Below, piece by piece: positions 9,614-18,678 of a DNA stretch of 64,000 nucleotides (within the stretch, counting starts at the first letter, position 1; the number at the start of each line of letters is the position of its first letter). The translations under genes were made by a program, and so were the position numbers. Source of the DNA: Idiomarina loihiensis (GTDB lineage: Bacteria; Pseudomonadota; Gammaproteobacteria; Enterobacterales; Alteromonadaceae); the NCBI RefSeq assembly GCF_024584785.1, contig NZ_CP074112.1, positions 1,798,001 through 1,862,000 on the forward strand, written 5' to 3'. The notes under the pieces are model-generated. The model worked only from the letters and a program-made list of their open reading frames with translations, did not search any database and had not been told where the DNA came from.

Positions 9614-11048
9614 TCATTGCTCATATTTCAAAATCGTACGATCCCAATTGTATTTTCTGCCTAAATACCTAGAACCCAAAATTGTAAAGTGGCCATTGTC
9701 CCTATACAAAATGATGTCGTCTTCAAATGCCAAGCAGTAACCACTATTCGAACACACAGTTTCTGTTAAATCGACAAAGCTGACAGTAGACGAAACAGAA
9801 GCTTCCTGATTTTGCTTTAAGGCTATCTCACTTAAAAGAGTGGAAAGCTCCCGATACTCGCTTGGTAAATCGAACGCGCATTCACTAAACTCTATTTTGA
9901 AACGACCAGCCTTTTCAAGGCAGCGGCCGACATTAAATTCTGAGCGAGGAGGAGGTGCTACAAGAGTTACCGAAATATTAAGTGCCGAAAGCCTTGATAA
10001 CGTTTCTAATATTCCTTGCTCCATGGCAGCCCAAGAACCTTGTTGATCAACACCGTGTAGCTGAACCACGAAGTCTGGATTTGCTAAATAGAGAAACGGG
10101 CTAGCTAATATAACATTTCTAATTCGTTCTTTGTTGCTCTCTATGTAACCTAAAACACTTTCATTATGGTCTAAGCAAGATTGGAAATCATTGGAACGCT
10201 CTGTGTTTCTGACGTTTGCCAATCCGATAGTTGGAGCACAGCTACTTTTAGTCATTTGCAACAACTGTATATTTGGACTGTTAGCTAGAAGACCGTCAAC
10301 CAAGTGCATGGCATAACTATCGCCCCAAACAATGTTTACATCTTCTTTTACATCGCCATAAACGCAGTCGGAGCTCCAGTTATCAGGCATATCACACTTG
10401 GCTGATAGCCCTTTATTAGGAGCAAGGATTTCATTTTTCACAGTGTCTGTGGCGTAGATATAAGCTATCGACCCTGTCGACAACAAGGCAGCCCAAACAA
10501 AAAGCGCCAAGAACAAACGTCTCGAATGCTTGCTGTTAGAAAAGCCGAAACGCAGAGGCCTTTCAAAAAAGCGATAAGATATATATGCTAGGGCAAAGCT
10601 TACAAGGAGCCCTATAAGCAGCATTAATGCCGTGGGCTCTTTAAGGCTTTGTGCTCTGATAAAGGCTAGTACCGGTTGATGCCAAAGATATAAGCTGTAA
10701 CTCAGTATTCCAATGAAAACCATTGGCTTTACACTAAGTATACGATACACGAGAGATCCTTTTCTAGTGTAAAGCAATATAAGAATAACACCGATACATG
10801 GCAGCAACGTATAAACAGATGGCCATGGGGTAGCCGGCGATATGAGCCAAAAACTAAATACAAGTAAAAGCAATCCAAAGAGAGAGAATACGTCTGAGTT
10901 TGGCTTTCCAAACTTATTGACAACTACTGCGGCTAAAGCTCCTACTAAGATTTCCCATACTCTGAATGGGGTTAAATAAAATGCAGCATCTTGGCTTATT
11001 CCCAAAGCCCAAAGAGACAGAAAGAAGCTGCTCACAATACCAATAATT
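9614..11048 (-). pseudogene. O-acyltransferase (OafA/YrhL-type), C-terminal part separated by IS insertion
   Basis: The downstream part of an acyltransferase-3/SGNH fusion: the remaining membrane helices (to about residue 200 of this piece), then a periplasmic SGNH-hydrolase-like domain with the catalytic-serine block WGDSYAMHL and the Asp-His pair DNGHFT near the C-terminus. Removing the IS and one copy of its 9-bp duplication restores one uninterrupted frame of 648 codons with the piece at 12101-12618, the usual length of O-antigen/capsule O-acetyltransferases. A methionine at 11035 could start a fragment if transcribed from the IS, but it would lack the conserved catalytic His region, so acetylation is presumably lost. 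Confidence 0.85.
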
Positions 11049-12100
11049 GGCCTTGTTGATCAAATCCGTACCGAGGGTAAAATTGCCCCTTTCCCACCTA
11101 GGGTTAACGCACCATTTCGCTCACGGGCATGCCAAGGCGGGTTAATTTATTAAGTACGGCGACCCGTACATAACCCTCTCCGACCTGCGCGTTGTAACTA
11201 TGGTAACGCAACCGCTCGCCGGTCAGGCTTTTGAACCGCCACATCGCGGTTTCCGCTAATGAACGCTGGTGGTAACCGGTATCATGCTTCCATTGCGCTA
11301 ACTGGCCTTGCTTCAAGGCTTTAACTGCGTCGTTTCGCGGGTGGTCTCCACGCCAGTATCTAGCGTTGCTGCGCGGCGGTATACATGGTATTGCGTTTTT
11401 ACGGGCTATTTCCCGGTAACATTCTTTGGTGTCGTAGGCTCCGTCGCCGGTTACCTTGCCTACTTTTCGACGACGCATTTTCTTTAGCATCTTCGGGAGA
11501 ACTTCGTTGTCTCCGACATTAACCAGAGAGACTTCTTCACACACGACTTGTTGGCTTTCGACGTCTACGCCTAGGTGGAGTTTACGCCAAGTACGACGCT
11601 TTTCTTGGCCATGCTTGCGCACTTTCCATTCGCCTTCACCGAATACTTTTAGTCCGGTCGCATCAAACACCACGTGTGCTACAGGACCTGACGGGCGTGG
11701 TATTTTCACCTTCACCGTCCGAGCCCGCTTGCTGACACTGCTGTAATCAGGGCTTTTTAGCGGCACATTCATCAAATTAAACAAGGAGTTTAAGAAACCT
11801 TCGGTACTGCGCAAGCTGAGTTTATACACAGCCTGAAGCATCATGAACGTGACGATAGCTTGGTCGCTGTATGTCAGGTCTCTGCCACGTTTGCCGTTTG
11901 GTGTATCATGCCACCACTGAGCGATAGCTTTCTCGTCCAGCCAGAACGTCACTGAGCCTCGTTGTTTAAGGGCTTTGTTGTATTCAGACCAGTTTTTAAC
12001 TCGGTATTTTGCTTTGCTCATTGCGGTGTCTAGTATCAGCGTGGTTTGGCGATCTGATCAACGCTAACTGAGAAAGTTCCGCTATTTGTTCAACAAGGCC
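11049..12100 (-). mobile_element. IS5-family (IS903-group) insertion sequence, complete, 1052 bp
   Basis: The ends are GGCCTTGTTGATCAAAT (11049 onward) and GGCCTTGTTGAACAAAT (reverse strand from 12100), 16 of 17 matching, and close to the IS903 terminus GGCTTTGTTGAATAAATC. Both sides carry the 9-bp direct repeat CCAATAATT (11040-11048 and 12101-12109), the duplication size of IS903-group elements. One intact transposase fills the element. Perfect duplications and an intact transposase indicate a recent insertion. It lies in the same orientation as the interrupted acyltransferase gene. Confidence 0.95.
11104..12021 (-). CDS. IS5-family DDE transposase (IS903 group)
   Basis: A 305-residue transposase of the IS903/ISL-type Tnp_1 family. 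The DDE residues are visible in VVFDATGLKVFGEGEWKV (first Asp), VTGDGAYDTKE (second Asp) and RSLAETAMWRFKSLTG (Glu, with the Y-(2)-R-(3)-E-(6)-K-like context). The N-terminal segment TFWLDEKAIAQWW and DQAIVTFMML are family-typical. The frame is intact from ATG to stop and is centred in an element with well matched ends, so it should be active. Confidence 0.95.
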   Translation of the reverse strand: MSKAKYRVKNWSEYNKALKQRGSVTFWLDEKAIAQWWHDTPNGKRGRDLTYSDQAIVTFMMLQAVYKLSLRSTEGFLNSLFNLMNVPLKSPDYSSVSKRARTVKVKIPRPSGPVAHVVFDATGLKVFGEGEWKVRKHGQEKRRTWRKLHLGVDVESQQVVCEEVSLVNVGDNEVLPKMLKKMRRRKVGKVTGDGAYDTKECYREIARKNAIPCIPPRSNARYWRGDHPRNDAVKALKQGQLAQWKHDTGYHQRSLAETAMWRFKSLTGERLRYHSYNAQVGEGYVRVAVLNKLTRLGMPVSEMVR

Positions 12101-12618
12101 CCAATAATTACCAATGAAACAGCGAGCCATTTTGTCCTTTCCCGCCAAAGAAGTAACATCAGTAATGGAAAAACCAAATAGTATTGCTCTTCAACTCCGA
12201 GGCTCCATGTGTGTAAAAGAGGCTTTTCGTCTGCTCCGCTGTCAAAGTAACCACTATCACGCCAAAATTTAAAATTTGATACAAAGAATATTGAAGCAAT
12301 GATGCTCACCAAATATTTTTCGAAATCACCGGGCGATAGGAAATAGAAACTAAAAGGAATTGTGACTGTGATCACGAGAAGTAAGGCAGGAATAATACGG
12401 CGAACTCGACGCTGATAAAAGTCAGCGAGAGAGAATCGACCCGAATCTATTTGAGCGAGAATTATAGACGCAATTAAAAATCCAGATATAACAAAAAAAA
12501 TATCAACGCCAATATACCCCCCATTAAACCAGCTAACACCAGCATGAAATAGAAGCACAGGGATAACGGCAATTGTTCGTAGCCCATCTATATCAGGACG
12601 ATAACTTAAAGATGACAT
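12101..12618 (-). pseudogene. O-acyltransferase (OafA/YrhL-type), N-terminal part interrupted by IS
   Basis: Starts MSSLSYRPDIDGLRTIAVI, the classic acyltransferase-3 N-terminus, followed by LFHAGVSWFNGGYIGVDIFF with the conserved His, FVISGFLI, and RRVRRIIPALL. The native frame runs into the IS at codon 173 and stops shortly after, at 12082, adding a few IS-encoded residues. Intact homologues transfer acetyl groups to extracytoplasmic glycans; here the gene is split from its SGNH half at 9614-11048. Located in the middle of the capsule operon, so the insertion could also be polar on the seven downstream genes. Confidence 0.85.
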
Positions 12619-12640
12619 ATAACCTTACTCCGAAAGATTC

Positions 12641-13795
12641 TTACCAGTCATACCGGCTAAACGAATCCATATTCTTCCAATGCGGAGTAAGCTTGGCGGT
12701 TCCCGTTATTAACCGAACCACACGCTCCGAGGTATTGCGAATTTTATATTCTTCAGGAATTTCGCGTTCAGTGCCGGAAAATACCTCTCGGCTCGCTGTC
12801 GCAATTCGTACGCCTTCTACCAATGTGTCTTTATCTAGCCCCGTGAGCGCTATTGCGCCCGTGTCGAGGGCTTCTGGTCGTTCTATTGAGCGCCGCAAGG
12901 TTACTGCGGGGAAATTGAGTACCGACGATTCTTCACTAATGGTCCCACTGTCTGAAATAGCACAGAAGGCTTCCATTTGGAGTTTGTTGTAATCGAAAAA
13001 ACCAAACGGTTTCAAGAATCGAATATCACCGGTTACTTTGTCTAACCCCAACTTTTCAAGGCGATTTCTAGTTCGCGGGTGAGTAGACACGACAATAGGG
13101 TAGCCATAAACTTCGTAAAGCGCATTCAGCGCCTCCACTACTTTTGCAAGGTTTTCTTTGCTGTCTACGTTCTCTTCTCGGTGAACACTTACAATAAAGA
13201 ACTTGCCCGACTCTAGCTCGAGTTGAGAGAGCACCTCTGAGTTATTAATCGAGTCAATGGAATGCTCAAGCACTTCCCGCATGGGCGATCCGGTTAAATA
13301 GATAAACCGATGCGACAGCCCTTCACTAATTAAATGGCGGCGGGCATGTTCGGTATACACCAAATTAAAGTCGGCTAAATGGTCTACCAGTTTACGGTTA
13401 ATTTCTTCAGGCACGTTCGCATCAAAGCTACGGTTGCCGGCTTCCATGTGGTACGTGGGTACCTTCATACGCTTTGCCATAATGGTGGCTGTTGCGCTAT
13501 TCGTGTCGCCGAGCACCAACACCGCGTCGGGCTTTTCTTCTAGAATTACTTGCTCTGTTTTAATCAGAATTTCACCCAAGCTGCGACCCAAGCTAGAGGT
13601 ATCAACATTCAAAAAATGGTCGGGTTGGCGAACACCTAGTTCTTCAAAAAAAACGTCGTTAAGTTCGTAGTCATAGTTTTGACCGGTATGTACAATTTTG
13701 TGGTCTACAACTTGATCAAGCGCTGCCATAACCCGCGACAATCGAATAATTTCGGGCCGAGTACCTAAAATTGTCATTACTTTTAATTTTTTCAT
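12641..13795 (-). CDS. fnlC: UDP-N-acetylglucosamine 2-epimerase-like enzyme, UDP-L-FucNAc synthase (FnlC/CapG/WbjD)
   Basis: Last step of UDP-L-FucNAc synthesis: C2 epimerisation of UDP-2-acetamido-2,6-dideoxy-L-talose. The 384-residue protein has the non-hydrolysing 2-epimerase fold: ILGTRPEIIRLSRVM at the N-terminus, HTGQNYDYELNDVFF, VLGDTNSA, MEAGNRSFDANVPEEINRK, VHREEN and SDSGTISEES. The choice over WecB rests on its position directly after FnlA- and FnlB-type genes in the same order as E. coli O26 fnlABC, S. aureus capEFG and P. aeruginosa wbjBCD. ATG start; 95 bp separates it from the gene upstream. Confidence 0.9.
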   Translation of the reverse strand: MKKLKVMTILGTRPEIIRLSRVMAALDQVVDHKIVHTGQNYDYELNDVFFEELGVRQPDHFLNVDTSSLGRSLGEILIKTEQVILEEKPDAVLVLGDTNSATATIMAKRMKVPTYHMEAGNRSFDANVPEEINRKLVDHLADFNLVYTEHARRHLISEGLSHRFIYLTGSPMREVLEHSIDSINNSEVLSQLELESGKFFIVSVHREENVDSKENLAKVVEALNALYEVYGYPIVVSTHPRTRNRLEKLGLDKVTGDIRFLKPFGFFDYNKLQMEAFCAISDSGTISEESSVLNFPAVTLRRSIERPEALDTGAIALTGLDKDTLVEGVRIATASREVFSGTEREIPEEYKIRNTSERVVRLITGTAKLTPHWKNMDSFSRYDW

Positions 13796-13891
13796 TACAA
13801 AGTTCTACTTTTAATTGAAATTCGAGAATTTGAGTTCGAGGTAAGGTTTGAGTACTAAGGCTTCAGTAGTAAGGCTTAAATACCCGCGCAA

Positions 13892-15049
13892 CTAAACAGG
13901 CTTTACCACAGGGCAGGCATAAGTGTCGGGTTTTTCGCGATCAAATATTTCGTTGGCCCATAACATAACCACCATTTCTTCGTTACCAATATTCGTAATG
14001 TCGTGGCTCCAACCAGGCACCGTTTCCACAATTTCAGGGCGTTCACCATCGGTGAAAAGCTCATAAAACTCGCCAGTAACCATGTGGCGAAACTTGAAGC
14101 TTGCTTTTCCCTTAATCACTAAGAACTTTTCTGTTTTTGTATGGTGGTAATGGCCACCCCTAGTAATACCAGGGTGCGCAGTAAAATAGGAGAACTGGCC
14201 AGCGTCTGGCGTTTTCAACATTTCAACGAACACACCGCGCTCATCACCGTATTTAGGCACGGTATAGGTGAATGTTTCCGTTGGGAAATAACTCACATAA
14301 GTTGAGTAGAGCTTACGCACAAACCCTGTACCTACCCGCTCGGAGACGAGCGTTGAGCGGCTCTCCTTAAAGGCATAGAGTTGCTTTGCGATATTTCCAA
14401 CCGTTTGCTCATACACAGGTTCAATGTTCAAAAAGCCTGATGCCATGGGCTTAGCCTGCGCTTTAACAGCAGCAATCGCGTTCACCAAGCAGGTATACAT
14501 TTGCTCGACCACATCGTCGACATACACTAATTTAACTTGCGCGGTGTCGTCGTGAATCTCTATGGGTATATCGCGCACAATACGGTGACAAAAGGTTGCC
14601 ACCATAGAGTTATAGTCAGGTTTACACCACTTACCAAACACATTCGCAAGCCGATAAATATAAACACTATTGCCGGTATCTTCATGCAGCGCTAACAGCT
14701 GTTGCTCTGCTGCTTTTTTACTTTGCCCGTAAGCATTGTCGCGTTCTGCTTGAATAGATGAGCTATAAACCAGCGGTATATTGCGTTTATCCTGCTTTGC
14801 AACCTCGGCAACGGCACTTGCAAGCGCTTCGGTTAAGTCTGCATTACCGACTTTAAATTCGCTTTCATGTTCTGGGCGGTTAACGCCCGCTAAATGAATA
14901 ATGCCGTCTACGGCGCGAACCAAACTAGGCAGCTCGCTTAGTTCGTTGTCTCGCGTAAAAGAAACAACTTCTATTTCAGGTTTTTCACTCAAGTAAACAC
15001 TCAAGTTCTTGCCAACAAAACCGTTCGCACCTGTAATTAATATTTTCAT
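13892..15049 (-). CDS. fnlB: Bifunctional UDP-6-deoxy-4-keto-sugar 3-epimerase/reductase (FnlB/CapF/WbjC)
   Basis: Second enzyme of the UDP-L-FucNAc pathway. The two-domain structure of CapF is plain: an N-terminal SDR domain (TGANGFVGKNLSVYL; NAYGQSKKAAEQ as YxxxK), residues 1 to about 245, and a C-terminal cupin (about 265-380) with the metal ligands in HPGITRGGHYHHTKTEKF and the following WSHDITN. Length 385, slightly above CapF (369). The cupin epimerises C3 of the 4-keto intermediate and the SDR reduces C4 with NADPH. It lies between fnlA and fnlC on the same strand. Confidence 0.92.
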   Translation of the reverse strand: MKILITGANGFVGKNLSVYLSEKPEIEVVSFTRDNELSELPSLVRAVDGIIHLAGVNRPEHESEFKVGNADLTEALASAVAEVAKQDKRNIPLVYSSSIQAERDNAYGQSKKAAEQQLLALHEDTGNSVYIYRLANVFGKWCKPDYNSMVATFCHRIVRDIPIEIHDDTAQVKLVYVDDVVEQMYTCLVNAIAAVKAQAKPMASGFLNIEPVYEQTVGNIAKQLYAFKESRSTLVSERVGTGFVRKLYSTYVSYFPTETFTYTVPKYGDERGVFVEMLKTPDAGQFSYFTAHPGITRGGHYHHTKTEKFLVIKGKASFKFRHMVTGEFYELFTDGERPEIVETVPGWSHDITNIGNEEMVVMLWANEIFDREKPDTYACPVVKPV

Positions 15050-15109
15050 AGTAGCTTCTCTTACTCTTAGCTAATTTTCTGGGCTAGTTTTTTGTATTAG
15101 TTCCCTGTA

Positions 15110-16153
15110 TTAGCTCTCTGGATTAATGTATTTACCGGCCGCAAAAGCACGCATAAAATCAAGTTTAAGCAATAATTGCTTCATTCCAGCTACATCCAAA
15201 CGCTCTGTGTTATGCGAGTTATAGTCTTCAAACTCTGCTATTTTGCTGTCGCCTTCTTCAACAAACTTGGCATAGTTTAAATCACGCAAGTCTGGCGGCA
15301 CTCGGTAATAGTCGCCCATGTCTTCTGCACACACCATTTCTTCACGTGACAATAAAGCTTCGTATAGCTTTTCACCGTGGCGCGTACCCATAATTTGAAT
15401 GGGATAATCGGGCTTATCAATCAACTCCAAAATAGCTTTCGCGAGCACTTCAATAGTTGCGGCGGGCGCCTTCTGCACAAAAATGTCACCATTCTGGCCA
15501 TGTTCAAATGCATAAAGAACCAGGTCTACAGCATCATCTAGCGTCATCATGAAACGCGTCATACTTGGGTCTGTAATGGTAATGGGTTTATCAGCTCGAA
15601 TTTGGTCAACAAAAAGTGGAATAACAGACCCGCGCGATGCCATAACATTACCGTACCGCGTACCGCAAATAACGGTTTTGCTGTCGTCTACATTTCTCGA
15701 CTTAGCCACCATTACCTTTTCCATCATGGCCTTAGAAATACCCATGGCATTTATTGGGTAAACCGCCTTGTCGGTACTTAAACAAACAACCCGCTTCACC
15801 GCGTTTTGTATTGCGGCTTCCAGAACATTTTCGGTTCCAATAACATTGGTTTTCACCGCTTGCATAGGATGAAACTCGCAAGACGGAACTTGCTTTAACG
15901 CCGCAGCATGGTATATAAAGTCAACGCCTCGACTGGCATTCAACACACTTTGGTAGTCGCGCACATCGCCAATGTAAAACTTAAGTTTCGGATGATTGTA
16001 TGCTTTACGCATATCGTCTTGCTTCTTTTCGTCACGACTGAAAATACGAATTTCCGCAATATCCGTGTCGAGGAAGCGACGTAATACCGCGTTACCGAAT
16101 GAGCCGGTACCACCGGTAATAAGTAGAGTTTTTTCCGCAAAAACAGACGCCAT
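15110..16153 (-). CDS. fnlA: UDP-GlcNAc C5-inverting 4,6-dehydratase (FnlA/CapE/WbjB)
   Basis: First enzyme of UDP-L-FucNAc synthesis. The Rossmann motif TGGTGSFGNAVLRRFL is at residues 13-28. The usual catalytic YxxxK is replaced by MGISK, the signature of the FlaA1/CapE/WbjB subfamily, with SLSTDKAVYPINA before it. The start at 16153 has AGGATAGG just upstream and lies 4 nt after the preceding stop; a longer frame to 16201 would overlap that gene by 44 nt and is rejected. 347 residues, without the membrane domain of WbpM-like enzymes, as expected for CapE. Confidence 0.92.
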   Translation of the reverse strand: MASVFAEKTLLITGGTGSFGNAVLRRFLDTDIAEIRIFSRDEKKQDDMRKAYNHPKLKFYIGDVRDYQSVLNASRGVDFIYHAAALKQVPSCEFHPMQAVKTNVIGTENVLEAAIQNAVKRVVCLSTDKAVYPINAMGISKAMMEKVMVAKSRNVDDSKTVICGTRYGNVMASRGSVIPLFVDQIRADKPITITDPSMTRFMMTLDDAVDLVLYAFEHGQNGDIFVQKAPAATIEVLAKAILELIDKPDYPIQIMGTRHGEKLYEALLSREEMVCAEDMGDYYRVPPDLRDLNYAKFVEEGDSKIAEFEDYNSHNTERLDVAGMKQLLLKLDFMRAFAAGKYINPES

Positions 16154-16157
16154 TTTC

Positions 16158-17105
16158 CTATCCTTTCGAATTTTCAAAATCTTTTTGAGCCCACGCAACA
16201 TATTCGGGTAATCCGGTATCTATGCGTTTCACAGGATTAAAACCAAACGATGCCTGAGCCGCTTGAACATTTGCCAAACTGTGCAATACATCACCCATTC
16301 GGGTTGGTCCAAATTCAATGGCAACCGGTTCAGGTAAACACTGATTGATACGTTTAGCTAAATCTAAAATTTCAATTTGAGTGCCGCTTGCAATATTAAA
16401 CGCGCCCGACACACCTCTATTTTTTGCAGCTGCAATATTTGCTTGAACTACGTCGGCTACGTGAACAAAGTCTCGCGTTTGTTTACCATCGCCAAAAATT
16501 ATAATAGGTAACTGCTGAAGGGCACGAAAAACAAAAATTGGAATTACATTACCATAAGCGTCGAAACGCTGGTTAGGGCCATAAACGTTGAAGTAGCGTA
16601 AACAAATAGCTTCGAAACCATAGGTGTGAGCAAACGCTAGTGTTTGCTTTTCTGTGTATAATTTCGACACGCCATAAGGTGTTAGTGGCTCAATAGGGTG
16701 ACTTTCGTCAATAGGAATGGTTTTCAATTCGCCATATATGCCCGCTGAAGAGGACGACACCACTTTTTCAACACCCAAGTCTCGGGCTGCCTCAAGTACC
16801 CGAAGCGTTCCACTTACGTTAATGTCGCTATCTATTTCCGGATGATCAATTGAGCGTTTATTACCCACCGACGCAGCAAGATGAAAAACCGTGTCGGCAC
16901 CTTGCATTGCATCGCGGACCGCTGAAGCGTCACGCACGTCACCCTGAACGAAACGAACATGCTTTGCTGTAATTAGATCCGAAATATTTTTCTTGTGCCC
17001 TGAACTAAGGTCATCTAACACCGTTACTTCAGCGCCCTGCTCAAGCAAAGATTCAACAATATTTGAGCCGATAAAGCCGGCACCGCCTGTAACTAACGCT
17101 TTCAC
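16158..17105 (-). CDS. NAD-dependent UDP-hexose/HexNAc 4-epimerase-like SDR (GalE/Gne type)
   Basis: A 315-residue extended SDR: TGGAGFIGSNIVESLL, LDDLSSGHKKNI, SSSAGIYGE and YGVSKLYTEK (YxxxK), then CLRYFNVYGPNQ and VHVADVV. These are the features of short GalE/Gne/WbpP-like 4-epimerases that interconvert UDP-Glc/UDP-Gal or UDP-GlcNAc/UDP-GalNAc, or uronic-acid versions. Position next to fnlA and downstream of a WbpA-type dehydrogenase makes HexNAc or HexNAcA substrates attractive (WbpA/WbpP-like pair), but specificity cannot be read reliably. Confidence 0.8.
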   Translation of the reverse strand: MKALVTGGAGFIGSNIVESLLEQGAEVTVLDDLSSGHKKNISDLITAKHVRFVQGDVRDASAVRDAMQGADTVFHLAASVGNKRSIDHPEIDSDINVSGTLRVLEAARDLGVEKVVSSSSAGIYGELKTIPIDESHPIEPLTPYGVSKLYTEKQTLAFAHTYGFEAICLRYFNVYGPNQRFDAYGNVIPIFVFRALQQLPIIIFGDGKQTRDFVHVADVVQANIAAAKNRGVSGAFNIASGTQIEILDLAKRINQCLPEPVAIEFGPTRMGDVLHSLANVQAAQASFGFNPVKRIDTGLPEYVAWAQKDFENSKG

Positions 17106-17138
17106 TTTGTAATCCTTTTATTCGAATTCACTGACAGA

Positions 17139-18641
17139 CTAACTCGTGAGCTGCTTTCGGTTCAATAATCTGCCGATCAGCGCTCTTTCATCTCTATTGA
17201 GTAACAGTATGTAGGTTACCGCTACATACATTACTGAATACAAAACAACCGCTCCAGCAAAGGTTAACCAAGTAAACGTAATACCATGAGTCAACCACAG
17301 GGCCATACACACCATCACCGCATTAACCGGCAAGGTTTTTCCATAAACCCCTTTAATATATTTTAAGAAGCTAACTTCTGCTTTCGCTTGCAAAACACCG
17401 CCTAAAATAACATATCCTATTAACAACGCTGCCCCGGTTCCAACCGCGGCGCCAATAACCCCGAAACGCGGTAATAGAAGCAAGGTCAATATAATGTTAA
17501 TTATTGCCATAATTACCATTGTAAGCGACCGATACCAATACGCTTCTTTTACTTGCAATACAATATTTCGCGAATTCCCTATAATCTCTAAAGAAAAAGG
17601 CAACAAAACAAATAGCAGCACATAGTACGAAAGCGCAAAGTCTTCGTTGAGCCATAAAACGAGAAATTGCTGGCCAAACACGACCACGCCGCCTAGTACC
17701 AAATAGATAAAAAGTGCTTGGATACGAGAAATTCGCACCAGAAGCGAAAGAATCTCGGCACTTGAAATACCACTGTCAATTTTTCGAATAATATCTGGCG
17801 TGAATACACGGGTAATAACGATAGTGAGCGACATTACGTATTTATTAAACATCACACCAATAGCGTAAATAGACACCGCTGCAGCGCCAACCATCGAGCC
17901 AATTAAGATGTGATCTATTTTATGAAATAAAGGCCCCATCATCGCCGCAGCGAAAATAGGAGCCCCATAGAGCAAAATTTTTCTCAACTCAGGCCACTGT
18001 GGCAAGGCTAATCTAATTCGAAATTTGAGCGCGTTAGAAACATAAATAAAGCGACAAAGCCCGGTAAAAACCTTAAACGCACACATACTCCACGCAATCT
18101 CGATCAATCCGTAGTCATTTATGAGTAATAGATATATAACGACTATAGATAAAACCGATGTAAATATTTCTAAACTTCGGAGAAAAACAAAGCGCTCTTC
18201 GGCATAAATAAGGGATGAGAGCGGGTTGCTGGCAATCATAATTGCCGCCCCGACACCGACTATCTTGAACATCTCTTCAAGAACTAATATTTTGTCTAAG
18301 GTTAAGCCTTTCGCAAATATGCTTACGAAGGATTCGGCTAACAACCATACGACACTAATAATAAAGAAACCAACGAGGACGTACGTAAATAGCATTCTCC
18401 CTAAAAACTTTTCCTTTTCTTCAGTACTCCCTCTATGTTTTACAAAAAAACGCAGTAAACTGTCGTTCATACCGAGATCAAGAATGCTAATATAAGCGAC
18501 AAAAGCCATTGCAAGGTTCAAAATCCCATAGTTATCAGTGCCAAGCTCAGCAACTAAAACGGGAGTGAAAATTAATGCAGAAACTATACCCACAACAATA
18601 GCGACGTAACCGAGTAATGCACCTTTAGCTTTTTGCGACAT
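17139..18641 (-). CDS. wzx: Repeat-unit flippase (Wzx, polysaccharide transporter family)
   Basis: A 500-residue, very hydrophobic protein with about 12-14 predicted membrane helices over its whole length, starting KGALLGYVAIVVGIVSALIF. The segments ELGTDNYGILNL and LDLGMNDSLLRFFVKHRG, and the central SIYAIGVMFNKYVMSL, match the MVF/PST-superfamily Wzx/MurJ-like flippases. It would move the undecaprenyl-linked repeat unit from the cytoplasmic to the periplasmic leaflet for Wzy. It is the only flippase candidate in the locus. Confidence 0.85.
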   Translation of the reverse strand: MSQKAKGALLGYVAIVVGIVSALIFTPVLVAELGTDNYGILNLAMAFVAYISILDLGMNDSLLRFFVKHRGSTEEKEKFLGRMLFTYVLVGFFIISVVWLLAESFVSIFAKGLTLDKILVLEEMFKIVGVGAAIMIASNPLSSLIYAEERFVFLRSLEIFTSVLSIVVIYLLLINDYGLIEIAWSMCAFKVFTGLCRFIYVSNALKFRIRLALPQWPELRKILLYGAPIFAAAMMGPLFHKIDHILIGSMVGAAAVSIYAIGVMFNKYVMSLTIVITRVFTPDIIRKIDSGISSAEILSLLVRISRIQALFIYLVLGGVVVFGQQFLVLWLNEDFALSYYVLLFVLLPFSLEIIGNSRNIVLQVKEAYWYRSLTMVIMAIINIILTLLLLPRFGVIGAAVGTGAALLIGYVILGGVLQAKAEVSFLKYIKGVYGKTLPVNAVMVCMALWLTHGITFTWLTFAGAVVLYSVMYVAVTYILLLNRDERALIGRLLNRKQLTS

Positions 18642-18678
18642 ATATTTAATAACTACCGTCTAAATTGAAAATAAAAAA

